Below, one piece after another: positions 10,561 to 21,682 of a stretch of DNA of 64,000 nt. The stretch spans positions 69,462,647 to 69,526,646 of the forward strand of contig NC_051069.1 in assembly GCF_004664715.2 (NCBI RefSeq), given 5' to 3'. The stretch comes from Peromyscus leucopus (taxonomy: Eukaryota > Chordata > Mammalia > Rodentia > Cricetidae). The translations under genes were made by a program, and so were the position numbers. Numbering within the stretch: the stretch's first letter is position 1; every line of letters starts with the position of its first letter. Below the pieces are notes generated by a model that was not told where the DNA came from, searched no databases, and worked only from the letters and a program-made list of their open reading frames with translations.

Positions 10561-10739
10561 GCTCCTCCTCCTCCTCTTCTTTTTTAAAGATTTTAATTGA
10601 CTTTACTTCTGACTCTTTAATTGGCAGCAGTCCAGACACAGAATGGTTCAAAATGTCCCCGTGTTGATCATGGTCTCTGCTTCCTTTGGTCATGTGTAAT
10701 GGGGGACTTTTCATCCAAAAGAAAAAAGAAAGGAATGTG

Positions 10740-10918
10740 CTGGAGTGTTGGGTAGAATCTTGAAGGTGGCCACTGTTCATTTTGAAATTTAGCTGTGCAA
10801 CAGAATTACCCTGGGAGCTGGTAGAAACACAAAGAAGGTGAGGGCAGGGCCCGAATGCCAGCATTTAATAAGCTTGTCTTTGATTTACAACACGCCAACA
10901 TTTGAGAAGTGCTGGCTT
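10740..10918. mobile_element. MER5A-like hAT-Charlie relic (tentative)
   Basis: 'caacagaattaccctgggagc' near 10800 and 'catttgagaagtgctgg' near 10900 recall the two halves of MER5-type non-autonomous hAT elements. Confidence 0.45.
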
Positions 10919-11937
10919 AAAGCTTTTCCTCCTCCTGTTCTTAGGCAGGGCTTCAACAATGAACGCAAGTGGTTTGGATTATGCAGGAGATGCGGGGAAG
11001 AAGGAAGTGAAGTTTCCCCTACCAGAATCCTTTCACTGATTTTTAAAAAAAAATCTTACTTGAAGCTTACAGCGTTTACATTGAGCCAGAGCAATGCCGT
11101 GTTAAATTTCATAACTAAATTAAACCATAATGATTTTTAGCTTTAGCCAGTGTTGTTTATAAGTGAATTACTATGTCACATTTAAACTGTCATAAAAATA
11201 GCAGGAATAAATATTTGCCTGTATAGGTCGTAAGAAAAAAATATTTTTAAAGCCTTAATTAGATTTCTTTAGCGTGGACTGCTGAATAAGCAGAGTCAGT
11301 GGTACTAGTCATATCAGGCAAAATACTCAAAGGAAAGAAGATCTTCCTTGATGATGCAAATGACAGTCGTGCTTGCAGCAGTTCTGGAGAAAACAAGGGT
11401 AGCTAAGCATGGAGGGACTAGCAACAGCGAGAAGGCCGCCATTCTCCAGAGATCACTGGAGCTGAAAGCTGGCACTGTGGAGGAGGGCCAGTGGGAGCTG
11501 TGGCTTTGAGGCAGAACTAGAGGAAGGGAGGTTCCCTCACTTCTGCCTCAGGCCTTGGCCAGTGACTTCCATTGGCAGAACCCGGCTGGGGAGCTAAGCG
11601 ATGCTCTCTGCAGGCTTATCCTCCCCACAACAGCAGAGTAGATGGTACAGCTGTGGGAGAGCAGACGGAGAAGAGCTAGGAGATTAATTAGAACCCTTGG
11701 GAATTAGTAGCATTCTCTTGGTGAACTTTAAATAACTTGTTAGCATTGTGATATATCTGTGAAATGCCTGATAATACTTGTTGTATATGACCTAATGAGG
11801 ATAGCTTATTCACTTTCTCATTTAACTAAACATCTACCTGTCTGTCTGTCTATCCATATATATTTCCCAATGAGAAACACAATCTATGTATTTTAAAGAA
11901 TTTTTATTAACATATCATCATGCCTTTCTACCTGCTA
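10919..11937. other. Unique intronic sequence
   Basis: No recognisable repeat or exon. AT-rich, with a more GC-balanced patch at 11390-11680. Confidence 0.5.
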
Positions 11938-11952
11938 AAGAATTTTCATTAC

Positions 11953-12112
11953 GCCAGGCGGTGGTGGCGCACGCCTTTAGTCCCAGCACTCGGGAGGCAG
12001 AGCCAGGTGGATCTCTGTGAGTTCGAGGCCAACCTGGTCTCCAAAGCGAGTTCCAGGAAAGGCGCAAATCTGCACAGAGAAACCCTGTCTCGAAAAAGAA
12101 AAAAAAAAAAAA
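11953..12112 (+). mobile_element. Young B1 with 15-bp target-site duplication
   Basis: Plus-strand, near-consensus, poly(A) at its end. Flanked by perfect direct repeats aagaattttcattac at 11938-11952 and 12113-12127. Confidence 0.97.
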
Positions 12113-12267
12113 AAGAATTTTCATTACTATACCTATTTTTCATCATTTGGTATTCTTGGCTTAGTTGAGCAAATGGGTTTCAGTAAAAAAGAAATCTTTA
12201 AATAACTAAACAAATTATTTGCAAAGTCCTTTGCACTCTGAAGCTTGTATTTCTTACTTACCTGGTC

Positions 12268-12378
12268 AGTGTTCGTTTGAGGGAGGATTTCACTGTGTAG
12301 CATGGGTGGTCCTGGAACTCCTGGGGTTTCTCCCTGTTGGTGGAGATTACAGCTATGAGCCGTTGTGCCTGGCTTTAC
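12268..12378 (-). mobile_element. Old B1 relic
   Basis: 'gggaggatttcactgtgtag...tggtcctggaactcctgg...gattacagctatgagcc'. An ID-like relic follows at about 12495-12553 ('gattgaacccagggcac'). Confidence 0.6.
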
Positions 12379-12764
12379 CTGGGCTTTTCTGATAGCAAAA
12401 CACCTGATGGAGCCACAGCTACTAGAAGTAGAGTAGCGATGAGTTATCCCTCCTGCTCACTCCAGCTTCCTTTAGCCAGTGAGTCTATTCTTTGTGTGTC
12501 CTGGAGATTGAACCCAGGGCACTTGCTAAGGGCAACTGTTACCCCTAGTCAATCTTAATTCTAGAAAAGTTTGTTACCTTGGCTACATGGACTGGAGGTA
12601 CTGCAGAAAGTTTCTCCACTTAAAGAGATGGTACAAAGGTTGTTAGGATACAAGCAATATTCCCCTCCACAATAACAGATGATTCACGTTTTCTTTCTTT
12701 TCTCCAGGGACCCACTGAAAAGGAAAGAGAAGCTCTGTCCCATAGCATCAGGAAGCTGCATTAG

Positions 12765-13080
12765 ATATTTTCCATACTGCTATGCCAGAACACCAGACAG
12801 AAGCAACTTAAGGGGAGGGTTTATTGGGGCTCCCAGTTTGAGGGGAGACATTCCGTTCTAGGGAAGGTGTGGTGGTGGGAGCATGAGGCAGTTGGTCATG
12901 CTGCTTCTGCAGTTAGGAAGTAGAGGGATGGTGCTCAGCTGGTGTCCTCCACTTAACCCTGTAAATCCTGTCCCAGACCCTGTCCATGCATGCCTTATGC
13001 AGGGTGGGTTTCCCTCCTCAGTGAAACCTTTTGGAAATGTTCTCACAGACACACTTGACAGCGTGTCTTCTAGGTGATTG
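12765..13080 (+). mobile_element. Rodent dispersed repeat, 'acaccagacagaagcaactt' type
   Basis: Recognised as a recurrent rodent repeat: 'aggggagggtttattgggg', 'gggagcatgaggcag', 'gtgggtttccctcctcagt', 'gtgtcttctaggtgatt'. I cannot assign the library name; an unclassified or hAT-like family is possible. Confidence 0.6.
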
Positions 13081-13107
13081 TAAGTGAAGTAATAAATAAA
13101 CCGTGTT

Positions 13108-13323
13108 TTCCTTCACTTTTATGTGTACGGGTAGGGGTGTTTTGTCTGCATGTGGTTCTGTGCATCACATTCATGGTGTGCCCTTGGATCCCGAAGAGTG
13201 CATTATATCCTCTTGGACTCAATTTACAGACTATTGCAAGCCACCATGTGGTGCTGGGAATCAAACCCTGGTTCTCTGGAAGATCAGCCAGGTTCTTAAC
13301 CACTGAGCCATCTCTCTAGCTCC
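13108..13323 (-). mobile_element. B2 SINE
   Basis: Minus-strand, complete head at the right ('gagccatctctctagctc'). Confidence 0.9.
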
Positions 13324-13693
13324 CAATTTAGTCTTGTTTAATGAAGGTTAGCCGTTGTAGCCATATTGCCTAACATTGAGAAAATTAATCAGATATCTGG
13401 CTAGGAGAATTTTGCATACAAATAAAGGTTACCTTTGATTGTAAGTGCTGTAATTGAGGTTTTAAAAAAATATGTTTCTCAGCTTTTTTTTTTTTCTTCT
13501 CCTAGACTGTATGATCAAAAGGAGAAATAGGTTTGGGAATCAGCTCATTAGCACAGCTATCTAGAATATTCGGGTGTTTTCTCTGAAAGTGGTTTTCTTT
13601 TCTTTTCTTTTTTTTTTCATTTTAAAGAGGTGATTTCAAATGTTTGAAACAACTTCTAAAAGTCTGCTGTATTTGAAAAAATTGTTAATGCAC

Positions 13694-13845
13694 TTATTTT
13701 GTTTGTGGGTGGAAGAGTGTGTGCAAGTGTACTAGTGTGTTTGGGTGTGGTCATCAGAGAACAATTTATGGGTGAGACCCGGGGATCAGACTCAGGCTGT
13801 CAGCCTCAGCAGCGGCACCATCACTACTGGTGTGGTCTCATAGGC
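13694..13845 (-). mobile_element. B3 relic
   Basis: 'catcagagaacaatttatg...gggatcagactcaggctgtc' is a diverged B3 core. Confidence 0.55.
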
Positions 13846-13849
13846 CTAC

Positions 13850-15105
13850 AGTGTTGATTTGATTCTGATAGAATTTGTACCCCCCCTCCCCGGCCAGGAG
13901 AGAATGGCGGTGTTGGTTTACCAGCCGCTCTTTGAATTTCGCTGCCTTGAGGACTAGGTTAATCCAGAGAGGACTTTTCTCCTCTCCCTTGTTTATTTGT
14001 TTTATTTTTTCTAAAATTAGATGAAGCACTTGTGTTTTGGTTTGTGGGCACAGTTTACTGTCTGTCATCCTTTTGAGGTTAGCATTTGGTGAAGGAACAA
14101 AGAACATGTGTGTGCTGGTGAGGACTGTGTGTGTTCCTCTACTTTTTCTGTTCACGTTTGATCTTGCAGGTTAGAAGAACAAGATGATTCTTCTCTCTGT
14201 TAGGAGTGTGTTCAGACTCCAAACAAAAGCAGGGCTTGTGTTGACCCTGGGATGACAGAGGAAACACATGAGCAAAAAGCATACAAGCCGTCACCGTTTA
14301 TTCCAGTGGCTAATTGAGGAAGCTGATGTTATCTTAAGAAAGTTTCTCTGCTGGGGAAGATAGGGAGGAAGGGATGGGAATTGAATGAGTTTGACCATGT
14401 GACTAGACCTCACACAAATATTTAAAACACTAAAAAATGTTTATTTCAATCAGAGTTTGATATTCTATTTAGTAATAGATTCTAATTTCCTTCCCTCCTT
14501 CTTCTTTCTCCCTCACTATGTTCCTCTCTTCCTTCCTTTTTCCTTCCTTCCTTCTCTTTCAGCAAGGAAGGCTACATAGATTAGGAATTTAGAGAGGAGC
14601 TGTTTATTTGGCAATTTTAATGAGCTGTTAAAAATAGAGACCATGCAGTGCCGGCATGCATGATGTTGCATGGGAATGCAGGCCGCTCTTTAGTAAAGGT
14701 GTGTTTCTGGATCTGGACCAGGATGCATGGACTTTGGTCCTTCGGGACCTTTAGATCCTGGCTCCTTGGCATACAACGTTAAAGGGATTAACATGCACTT
14801 CTGAAACAGAAGAACATACAAGATTTATTACTTGCCCAAATGGAAGACTGTTATGCTCCTGGGTCAGCTTCAGGACATATGGTCAGCACAAGAACACACT
14901 GCCAAGTGTATTTCAGTGTGTTCATATTCTCTTCTTGCCTCTGAGAGCTGAGGTCTGAATAACTTGCTGAGGGACAGGAGTAGTGAGGTGCAGAGCTACA
15001 TGTGCTTTCAACTGATCTGGCTCCAGCGGCTTTGTCTAATTACAATGTTAAGTTCCCCTTTCTTTGTGATCTTTCAAAGACACAGAGCTTTGAAAAATTC
15101 TTTAA
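13850..15105. other. Unique intronic sequence
   Basis: Nothing recognised except a CT-rich patch at 14488-14561. Confidence 0.5.
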
Positions 15106-15124
15106 GGGTTTTTTTAAAATTATT

Positions 15125-15285
15125 ATTTTATTTTTTGGAGAGTGTCTCACTGAGTAGCTTTAGCTGGCCTAGAACTTGATACATCAAGTCTATATACATC
15201 AGTCTAGCCTCAAACGCATAGAGATTCTCCTGTCTCTGTTTCCTCCATGCTGGGATTGAAGACATTTGCCCCCTCGCCCCTGGGT
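15125..15285 (-). mobile_element. B1 relic
   Basis: 'gagagtgtctcactgagtagc...cctcaaacgcatagagattc...catgctgggattgaagac'; diverged, with a small internal duplication near 15180-15210. Confidence 0.7.
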
Positions 15286-15631
15286 TAATCTGTTCCTTAC
15301 ACATACCCAACAAGGGATGGTCACATCATGACTCCTGTGGCGGCTGCCGGCTTTCAAGTTCAAGGCCTCTCTCTTCAGTACCATGTTCCTGTTGGGTCTG
15401 GACTTCCCCTAGGTTTCCATTGCCTCCCAGCTCCAGCCTCCACTGCCAGCTGGTGAGATGGGAGAACTGGCCATGCAGAAACAGCCGTTCCTCCCAGGTA
15501 TCGGCTTTAATATGTACTTGGTGTACCTCCTTTGAGCAGAAGTCTTCTTGTTTCTTGTGTATTAATGAAGCGATGAAATGGTTGATAATAGTGACTACTC
15601 TGGGAGGCTTCTGGTTTCTGACAGGACTCGG

Positions 15632-15795
15632 CGGGGCTGACAAGATGCTCTGCAGCGTGGGAAAAGGTGCTTGCTGTGTAAGCCTGGTGACCCGAGTCCC
15701 ATCCCTGGAGCCCCTGTGAAGCTGGAAAGAGAGAACGGACTCACCAAGTGCCCTCTGACTTGTACCTGGCTCTTGTACTCCCCTCCCCAAAAGGG
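15632..15795 (+). mobile_element. B3 SINE
   Basis: 'gcggggctgacaagatgctc...cgagtcccatccctgg...aagtgccctctgactt'. Confidence 0.72.
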
Positions 15796-16119
15796 ACTCA
15801 ATAGTAAATTATTTTATAAGGGGAAGAATCTTTTTGGAAACAAATCATTGTTTTCTAGACTATACTAATAAAATGCATTTCCACGCCTAACTTTTGTATA
15901 ATCATAGTTCTAGCTATATATACATTTGGTTTAAATGTGCCAATGAAATTTGATCTCATTTTGCATTTCATATTGCCAATAGAGAATGGTTGGATGATAT
16001 TATATACTGAAGGCACTTCAGTAGGTTTATCCATGGTAAGAACCCCTCCTTTAAGCAATAGTTTGAGCTTGAGTATATAGTACAGTAGTACATTATTTTT
16101 GTGTTGTAAAATTCCTGAG

Positions 16120-16227
16120 CTATGGGCCCACAAGATGGCTCAGCAGATTAAAGAAAGCCTGATAACCTTGGATTCCATTTGGAAGAATTGGGTCCCAAGA
16201 GTTGTCCTCTCATTCCCTATGTTTGAG

Positions 16228-16275
<48 letters not shown>
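16120..16275 (+). mobile_element. B3 SINE with (AC)n tail
   Basis: Head 'cacaagatggctcagcag', body 'aagagttgtcctctc', tail (AC)22 at 16231-16274. Confidence 0.8.
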
Positions 16276-16277
<2 letters not shown>

Positions 16278-16280
16278 AAA

Positions 16281-16400
16281 TAGGCTGAGCATAGGCAGAG
16301 GCAGGTGGATCTCTAGGAGCTCAAGGCCAGCCTCATCTACATAGTGAATTCCAGAACAGCCACAACTACATAAAAGAGACAACCTGTCTAAATAATAACA
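16281..16400 (+). mobile_element. 5'-truncated B1 SINE
   Basis: Begins at 'gcataggcagaggcaggtgg' and ends in 'gacaacctgtctaa' with an (AATA)n-like tail. Confidence 0.8.
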
Positions 16401-16439
16401 ATAATAATACCAAAGCAAAAATAATAAGTAAAACAAAGT

Positions 16440-17385
16440 TAGGTTTTTTTAAATTCATAAGGTATAGAGTTCTGTTTATGCGAAAGCCACTGTTTCCCAT
16501 GTTGAAATAAATTTTCTGAGAATGGATAAGTTTTAGAAGATAATTTTTTTGAAGTTATTAAGTTGAAAAGCAGATAAACTGTTGTCTGGAACACATTCTC
16601 ATATAGCCGTTGGTAGAATATTCTCTGTACCTAATATCTTGCTAACGAGGCCTTGTTCCCAGATTCATTGCAGTCTCTATTCTGCCCTGAACACTTCACA
16701 ATGCCTACTCTGTAAGCTGTTAATTAACAGATCCTGTGGCCCCATTTAGACTAGTTTTCCCTTTGGAGCTCTTCAGCTGGTAAGCAGACTCCCCTTCCTC
16801 CTGCCCTCTTGCTGGCCTCTGACTGCTGTTTGGTCCTCCTTCCCAGCCCATTACTTCTCATTCTCTTAGCAGTCTGCACTTGGCATTTTGTTCTCTGACC
16901 CGTTTCTTATGGTCTTCATGTCAGCCTCATTGTTCAAACTCTCATTATGTAGAATTTTCCAGAATTTATTTTGGTATCATCTTGACAGTATTTTCAAACT
17001 GATGAGTCCTTCAAACTTGCACATTCTTTCCAGATTACTCTTCTGTTTCTGACATGGTACCACTCCTGCCTCAGAGCTTCTGTTCAGAACTCATATTCAT
17101 TCGCCCTTCCCATCATTACTTGGTAGATTTCGTTGGTTTCCCAGCACTGTTCTGCCTCTGGAAGATTCACCTTGGCTTCTGATCTGAGTGCCAGTATCAT
17201 GAATTTTCCTTCCAGACATGTCTTCCCCTGTTGGCTCTTTCTCTCACATTGGTCTTATCCTTAGAGGCTTCTGCATCTAAGTGGAACTGATGGTGATAGT
17301 CCCCTGTCCAGTAAGAGTCCCCAGTGGCTTCTCATTAACCTTCTTTACAATCCAGACTCTCATTGGAGGATTTGGGTTTTGTGAT
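16440..17385. other. Unique intronic sequence
   Basis: No repeat or exon recognised; pyrimidine-rich from about 16780 to 17270. Confidence 0.5.
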
Positions 17386-17750
17386 GGCTGATCTCGGTTG
17401 TCGGTTTGACACATCTGGGAAGAATGTTGATTAAGTGCCCACATCAGTTGATTACTTGCCCACATCAGATTGGCTAATGGTAATTTTCTTGATGCTAGTA
17501 GATGTAGGAGGGCCCAGCCCAGTGGGGGCGGTGCCATCCCTGGGCATGTGATGGACTCTATAAGAAAGGTAGCTGAAGGTGAGCCTGGGAGCAGACCAGT
17601 AAGCAGTGTCCCTCTGTGGTTCCCAGCTCTGCCCAGTGTCTACTCTGAGGATGATGGTCTGTGACCTGTACACTGACATGAACACTGTCTTCTTCAAGTT
17701 GTTTTTGGTCATGTTGTTTATTCCAGCAACAGAAAGCAAAGTTTTCAAAG
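17385..17750 (+). mobile_element. Rodent dispersed repeat, 'tcaacttgacaca' type, copy 1
   Basis: Starts 'gatggctgatctcggttgtc', contains 'ggcccagcccagtggggg' and ends 'tattccagcaacagaaagc'. Related copies lie at 26045, 29440 and 53963. I recognise the family as common in rodents but cannot name it securely. Confidence 0.65.
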
Positions 17751-17951
17751 CCTCTTTGTTTCTCTGTGACCCTTGATCTACTGTTCCACCACAGCATTCA
17801 TCACATCCCTGCCTGTATGTGGTCTAGCTTCATGGGCCTATTTTCCCAGACATGCTCTCTTCCTATTCTTGCACAAGCTGACCCTTTGCTTGGAATGGGT
17901 CAGTCTTACCCATTTTTTTTAGGACTTGCTCGAATTAACTCTTTCAAAGTA

Positions 17952-17995
17952 GACTTTTGGGTTAGTTTAGTGGTAGAATGCCTGCCTAAGGTATG
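17952..17995 (+). mobile_element. ID SINE, 5' half (split by insertion)
   Basis: 'ttgggttagtttagtggtag...gcctgcctaaggtatg' is the A-box half of an ID element. Its B-box half resumes at 18334. Confidence 0.65.
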
Positions 17996-18333
17996 TGTCT
18001 TAGGTAGGGTTTACTATTGCTGTGAAGAGACACCATGACCATGGCAATTTTTATAAAGAAAACATTTAATTCAGTGTGGCTTGCTTACAGTTTCAGAGGT
18101 TCAGTCCATTATGATCAGGAAGGGGAGCATGGTTGTGTGCATGCAGACGTGGTGCTGGAGCTGAGAGTGCTACATCTTGTAGGCAACAGGAAGTTGGCTA
18201 ACTGTCACACTGAGGGAAGCCTGAAAAAAAGAGACCTCAAAGCCCACCCCACAGTGACACACTTCCTTCAACAAGGCCACACCTCCTAATAGTGCCACTC
18301 TCTTTGGGTGCCATTTTCTTTCAAACTACCACA
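17996..18333 (+). mobile_element. Rodent dispersed repeat, URR1-like
   Basis: 'tgctgtgaagagacaccatg', 'cagtttcagaggttcagtcc', 'ccacagtgacacacttcc', 'ggccacacctcctaatag': a common rodent non-autonomous repeat that I associate with URR1 (hAT-Charlie). It interrupts an ID element; gtatg flanks both sides (17991-17995, 18334-18338). Confidence 0.7.
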
Positions 18334-18371
18334 GTATGCAAGTCCATGGTTTAAATTGAACCCAATATTGA
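18334..18371 (+). mobile_element. ID SINE, 3' half
   Basis: 'tatgcaagtccatggtttaa...gaacccaatattg' continues the ID begun at 17952. Confidence 0.55.
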
Positions 18372-18555
18372 AGCCAGGCGGTGGTGGTAGTGGTGTACAC
18401 CTTTAGTCCCAGAACTTGGGAGGCAGAGGCAGGTAGATATCTGTGAGTGTGAGGCTAGCCTGGGCTACAAAGTAAGTTCCAGGACAGCCAGATCTGCTAT
18501 ACAGAGAAATCCTATCTCGAAAAACCAAAAGGAAAAAAAAAAAAAAAGAAGAAGA
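18372..18555 (+). mobile_element. B1 SINE with poly(A) tail
   Basis: 'gccaggcggtggtgg' head to 'atcctatctcgaaaaacc', then A15 and AAG-rich tail. Confidence 0.9.
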
Positions 18556-18735
18556 AAGAAATAAGGAGAGAAAATCCTCATTATTGAGACCATGCCTCCA
18601 GTATTCTTTAAAAACTTACATTTATGTTATAACCATATTACAGCATCAATAACAATTATGTAATATACATCTCCAATCACTCTTTTACTAGATTGTGACT
18701 GGAGGGTGTGAGCCACCTAGGTCTCAGGGGTCTGC

Positions 18736-19102
18736 TGTTGGATATCATTCTGTATGCTGTGAATATGTGTTGCTCTGTTTGGTTGATAAATAAAGCTGCA
18801 TTGGCAGCTTAGAGGCAGATGGAAAAGCCAAGCAGAGAGACAGGAAGAGAAAGGAGAGGCAGAGAGAGATGCCAGCCTGCTGCACAAGGAACAACGTGCC
18901 AGCAGACTGGTAAGCCACGGAACACGTGGCAAAACATATATTAATAGAAATGGGTTAATTTAAGTTATAAGTGCCAGCTAGCAAGAGGCCTGCCGTAGGC
19001 CATGCAATTTGTAATTGATAGAAGCCTGTGTATGTTTACTTGGGTTTGAGCAGCTCCAGGACCAGGCACGACAGCTACAGCTAAGGAAAACTTACAGCTA
19101 CA
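18736..19102 (+). mobile_element. ERV LTR, cricetid-type (copy 1)
   Basis: Starts TGTTGGATATC and is colinear with the well-bounded solo LTR at 24766-25171: 'gtatgctgtgaatatgtgttg', 'gataaataaagctgc', 'ttaatagaaatgggttaat', 'ctagcaagaggcctg'. It probably ends at 'cttacagctaca' (19102), inside the first unit of a 75-bp tandem duplication. No internal viral genes remain. Confidence 0.7.
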
Positions 19103-19223
19103 GGGATCTTTCCCACTCTTGTAAATTCCTGAGAATGCCACAAAGATTGCTACAGCTAAGGAAAACTTACAGCTATAGGGATCTTTCCCACTCTTGTAAA
19201 TTCCTGAGAATGCCACAAAGATT
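19074..19223. repeat. 75-bp tandem duplication
   Basis: 19074-19148 and 19149-19223 are adjacent copies differing only at 19101/19176 (c/t). The unit spans the presumed LTR 3' end and about 45 bp of flank. Confidence 0.97.
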
Positions 19224-19264
19224 GCAGGCTGTCTGTAATATTTACTGCGTTAGAAGTTAAAACT

Positions 19265-20515
19265 TAGAAAATTTTAAATTACTTAATGTGTTAAAATATC
19301 AGTGATAGAGTATGTTAATAAAAATAGCACTTTATGAAAAGTGACTTCTGAGAAATGGAGGAGATGGCCTTGTTTTCTACCCTGGTGAGTCTTGCCAGGT
19401 GTCACCCATGCTCAGGCTCTCAGTTGGCTGAAGCATGCTGCTTCTGTTGATGTACTCAATATAAATGACATGTGCCCTTATGCATGCGCATTGCTGGGAA
19501 GGGGAGCTTTTCACTTCAGATAACCGCTTTCTTTTTGATCCTTCACCAAAATCTACCAAGTGGAACTTCATCCATTCCAAGAGGGACTCGCACAAGCAGC
19601 AATGGACTTTCTGTGCCACCACAGTGCTGTCCGCCAGTCTGTTTTGCACTTTGAATGCTCTTTTCCCCAGGGCTAATTGTGTTGTGGATGATCATCTGGG
19701 AACACGATGTTGTGCTCGGTATCATGTAAATTTTTGTCAGGTTGTGTTGTATGAAAAACTGCTGTGCACCGTCTGGAACGCTTGAATTTTGTCATTGCCA
19801 GTAAACACAGTCAGCTGTTTCCCTAAAGTGACAGGCTTCACTCGGGACGAAGAGCAGGACAGTGAAAGAGTTCTACGTTTGCCAGGTCTCCAGGTCGACC
19901 TGGCATCCTAGGTCCCAGTCAGCATGGTGTTTCTTGAAATAAAGGGCAGTTCCTGATGATCACAGCTCAGAACATTCCCAGTAGTCCTTTCCTCAAGGCA
20001 GATGTGCCTCTGAGTGCGTCCCATTTCATCCTACAGGAGAGTGACCACAGGTCGGGATGTGACAACTCAAGCTTTTGCTGCTTCACCGAGGTCATTCTTA
20101 ACACGCACAGTGCTCTCTTCTCTCCAGGTGCCGATCCCTGTCACAGCTCCGTGGCACTGCCGTGCTAACAGCTCCAGGAGTTTTTACCACCGTAGCTGCT
20201 CCATCATTAGTTCAGAGGGAATCACAGGGAATGAAGCCAGTGTCTCAATAGTGCTTCAAAGACAATTTGACTTTGCTGACTGTGAGGCATAATTCAAGTC
20301 CACTTGAATTGTGGTTGTGTTCAGGTACCGTGAAGACTAGCTGTGTAGCCCACAACAGTGGGATTCCACCTTGCCTCAGAATTCACTTCAGTTCTTCCTG
20401 GGGGCATTGAAACAACAAACTTAGAGTGGCTTGAGGGTGGCCGGTGGTCCAGTTAGAGACTCAGAGTTCATTTGATTTCTGTCAGAATTGCGTAGTTAAA
20501 ATACTTTGAGGCAAA
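19265..20515. other. Unique intronic sequence
   Basis: No repeat recognised; several short open frames without domain features. Confidence 0.5.
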
Positions 20516-20518
20516 ATA

Positions 20519-20636
20519 GCCACGGTGGTGGGTCACCTCTGTCATCTCAGTACTTGGGAGGCTGAGGCAGGAGGATTGCTGTGAGTTCAAGGACAGCCTG
20601 GGCTACAGAGTGAGATCCTATCTCAAAAAACAAAAC
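20519..20636 (+). mobile_element. Old B1 SINE
   Basis: 'cacggtggtgggtcacctc...cttgggaggctgaggcagg...gagatcctatctc'. Confidence 0.8.
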
Positions 20637-21079
20637 TAGGAAAATTTAGAGGTAATTTCAGACAGTTTCTCGGAAGCCACAGCTGAGACTCTGTTCCTGT
20701 GCTGTAAGGCATGCACTGTCCAGAGTCTCTTGACCTCTTATCTAGAACTCGAGGGTCAATGTCTCTGTTCTTCTAGCTGGTTGATGTGAATGGCTTGCTG
20801 CTGTTAGGTGAAAGATTAAGTGATAAGCTGTGTTTACTGCACACCCTCCACTGTAGAGAACATCCGTGTACACCTGGCGAAAGCCAACGCCATCAGCTGG
20901 GCGTTTAAGAGCAGTGAATAGGTCGATACATAACAGTGAAAATTATTTGGGAAAAAGTGATTTTGATGTTGGAGATTTAACTCGGAGACTCGCCATCGAC
21001 CACCTCCACCCTTTCAGCAAACATTTTAAATAAGAAACTTCTTCTTCTTTTTTTTTTTAGAGAGATTTTTTTTTTTAGA

Positions 21080-21093
21080 GAGATTTATTTTTA

Positions 21094-21145
<52 letters not shown>

Positions 21146-21310
21146 CATATTCTTGGTGCCAATGGATGCTGGAAAAGGACACCACCACAGGATCCCTTGG
21201 AGATAGAGGGAGAGGCAGTTGTGAGTCACCATGTGGGTGCTGGGAACTGAACTCAGATCCTCTGGAAGAACAGCCAGTGACTTTAACCACTGAACCATCT
21301 CTCCAGTCTC
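21080..21310 (-). mobile_element. B2 SINE with (TG)n tail
   Basis: Head at right ('gaaccatctctccagtctc'); tail expanded to (TG)23 at 21097-21143. A duplicated 'tttttttttagagagat' precedes it. Confidence 0.88.
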
Positions 21311-21481
21311 AGGAGGATATTCTTTAAAAATCATTTTACTGTTGAAAGTTTTAAGTATATTCTGAAAAGGGAAGAAGAGGATATGGCCTGCCGTGTTCTC
21401 CTCACTCAGTCTCAAGTTACCAACTCAAGACACGCTTGCTTTATTTTTTTCTTAAAAAGATTTTTCTTTTCTAAATTCTTT

Positions 21482-21637
21482 GATGCCTGGTGGTAGCAGT
21501 GCACACTTTTAATCGCAGCACTCAGGAGGCAGAGGCACGTGGATCTCTGGGTGTTCGAGGCCAGCCTGGTATACAGAGTGAGTTCCAGGACTGCCAGGGC
21601 TTCAAAGTGAGTCTCTATCTTGAAAAAAACAAAACAA
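21482..21637 (+). mobile_element. B1 SINE
   Basis: 'gcctggtggtagcagtgcac...gaggcagaggcacgtgg...gagtctctatcttg'. Confidence 0.85.
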
Positions 21638-21682
21638 AGTTCTATGACAATTTCATTTGTGTAGATAGGGTATTTTGGCCAC

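Noticed and set aside
19465..19785. 106-residue open frame in unique sequence
   Set aside because: Cys-rich but without a domain or signal I recognise, overlapping frames on both strands, and no splice sites or promoter evident.
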